This document shows positions 7,397 through 7,515 of a DNA stretch of 7,515 bases, piece by piece (positions within the stretch are counted from its first letter, which is position 1; every line of letters begins with the position of its first letter). Position numbers and translations under genes: made by a program. The notes under the pieces were generated by a model. It was not told where the DNA came from and did not search any database. It saw only the letters and a program-made list of their open reading frames with translations. The stretch is from Ekhidna sp. GTDB taxonomy: Bacteria; Bacteroidota; Bacteroidia; Cytophagales; Cyclobacteriaceae. The stretch lies in NCBI GenBank assembly GCA_028821635.1, contig JAPPDO010000071.1:1-7515 (forward strand). The letters are read 5' to 3'.

Positions 7397-7423
7397 CAGC
7401 TCTTAAACTGATGGAAGTCCAAG
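7364..7423 (-). promoter_or_regulatory. Nested inverted repeats over the regulator start codon (operator or leader hairpin)
   Basis: On the minus strand CATCAG (7413-7408) and CTGATG (7399-7394) form a perfect 6-base inverted repeat with an 8-base loop. The second arm contains the ATG of the XRE gene, and the loop holds the only Shine-Dalgarno-like bases, AAGAG. Outside it, GGACTTC (7420-7414) can pair with GAAGTCC (7381-7375). Alternatively, CTTGGACT (7423-7416) can pair with AGTCCAAG (7371-7364). The GGACT/AGTCC element thus occurs three times, two of them as direct repeats 8 bases apart inside the gene. Such elements could be binding sites for an autoregulating XRE protein or an RNA structure masking the start codon. 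The repeats are seen directly; the role is inferred. Confidence 0.3.
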
Positions 7424-7436
7424 ATATAGAAATGAA

Positions 7437-7470
7437 ATATAATTATATCACTGATTGCTTATTATGAAAA
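7437..7470 (-). promoter_or_regulatory. Candidate promoter of the operon with palindromic -10 element
   Basis: Reading the minus strand, TATAAT lies at 7447-7442. A 4-of-6 match to TTGACA (TTTTCA) lies 17 bases upstream at 7470-7465. The -10 hexamer sits in a perfect 12-base palindrome, ATATAATTATAT (7437-7448), so the same hexamer also faces the plus strand. If the host is a Bacteroidota, the primary sigma factor would instead prefer TAnnTTTG with TTTG upstream. A near match to the first element, TATCTTGG, lies at 7426-7419 on the minus strand, but I see no TTTG at the expected distance. The exact promoter therefore remains uncertain. The palindrome could equally be a regulator-binding site. 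Confidence 0.3.
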
Positions 7471-7515
7471 AATGTATTGTAGTAACAAGAAAGGAGGCCT
7501 TCCGCATTTCAATAT
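7464..7515 (+). CDS. Possible start of a divergent gene, cut by the window edge
   Basis: An ATG at 7464-7466 opens a plus-strand frame that stays open for 17 codons to the end of the window. The peptide begins MKKCIVVTRKEAFRISI, a plausible start with a lysine pair followed by a hydrophobic strand. There is no clear Shine-Dalgarno sequence in front of it. A TATAAT-like hexamer lies on the plus strand at 7438-7443, within a palindrome that also gives TATAAT on the other strand. A frame this short can easily be open by chance, so this is only a candidate divergent neighbour. No function can be assigned. Confidence 0.25.
   Translation, partial: MKKCIVVTRKEAFRISI

Noticed and set aside
7491..7499. 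Strong Shine-Dalgarno-like AAGGAGG on the plus strand
   Set aside because: No start codon follows at a useful distance before the window ends, and it lies inside the candidate divergent frame; probably coincidental.
1..7515. CRISPR arrays, tRNA or rRNA genes, insertion sequences and integration sites
   Set aside because: No regularly spaced repeats, cloverleaf-like sequence, transposase frame or flanking duplications were seen; the window is nearly all coding on one strand.

Overview
The window holds one compact operon read entirely on the minus strand. Its composition is that of a restriction-modification-like anti-phage locus. Base composition is moderately low in GC (about 40% in the regions I counted by hand). 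Weak Shine-Dalgarno signals and the protein style, especially the small XRE regulator, suggest a member of the Bacteroidota or a close relative. This placement is an inference, not a proof.

In order of transcription (high to low coordinates): a promoter/leader region of about 120 bases (7397-7515) with a palindromic -10-like element and nested inverted repeats; a 64-residue XRE-family helix-turn-helix regulator (7396-7202); a 1106-residue protein fusing an N-terminal phospholipase D-type (HKD) nuclease to an SNF2/RapA-like helicase or translocase (7192-3872); a 1129-residue Eco57I/type IIG-like adenine-specific DNA methyltransferase whose N-terminal nuclease-like region lacks a visible ExK motif (3870-481); and a 153-residue stand-alone DprA/SLOG-type Rossmann protein (478-17). 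Gaps between genes are 9, 1 and 2 bases. A possible next gene begins in a 4-base ATGA overlap at position 20 and leaves the window. A possible divergent gene starts at 7464 on the plus strand.

The likely joint function is inferred from family knowledge. The methyltransferase marks host DNA at a specific sequence and supplies target recognition. The PLD-helicase acts on unmarked DNA as motor and nuclease. The XRE protein times expression. The DprA-like protein is the least explained partner and may sense or bind nucleic acid or nucleotides. The helicase-methyltransferase pair recalls the drmD-drmMI pair of class 1 DISARM, but drmA, drmB and a separate drmC are not in the window. The most striking sequence-level signal is a sharp fall in GC (about 42% to 31%) immediately after the methyltransferase NPPY motif. 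It covers the presumed target-recognition domain and suggests that this specificity module was exchanged by recombination. There is no gene-free stretch longer than about 120 bases.
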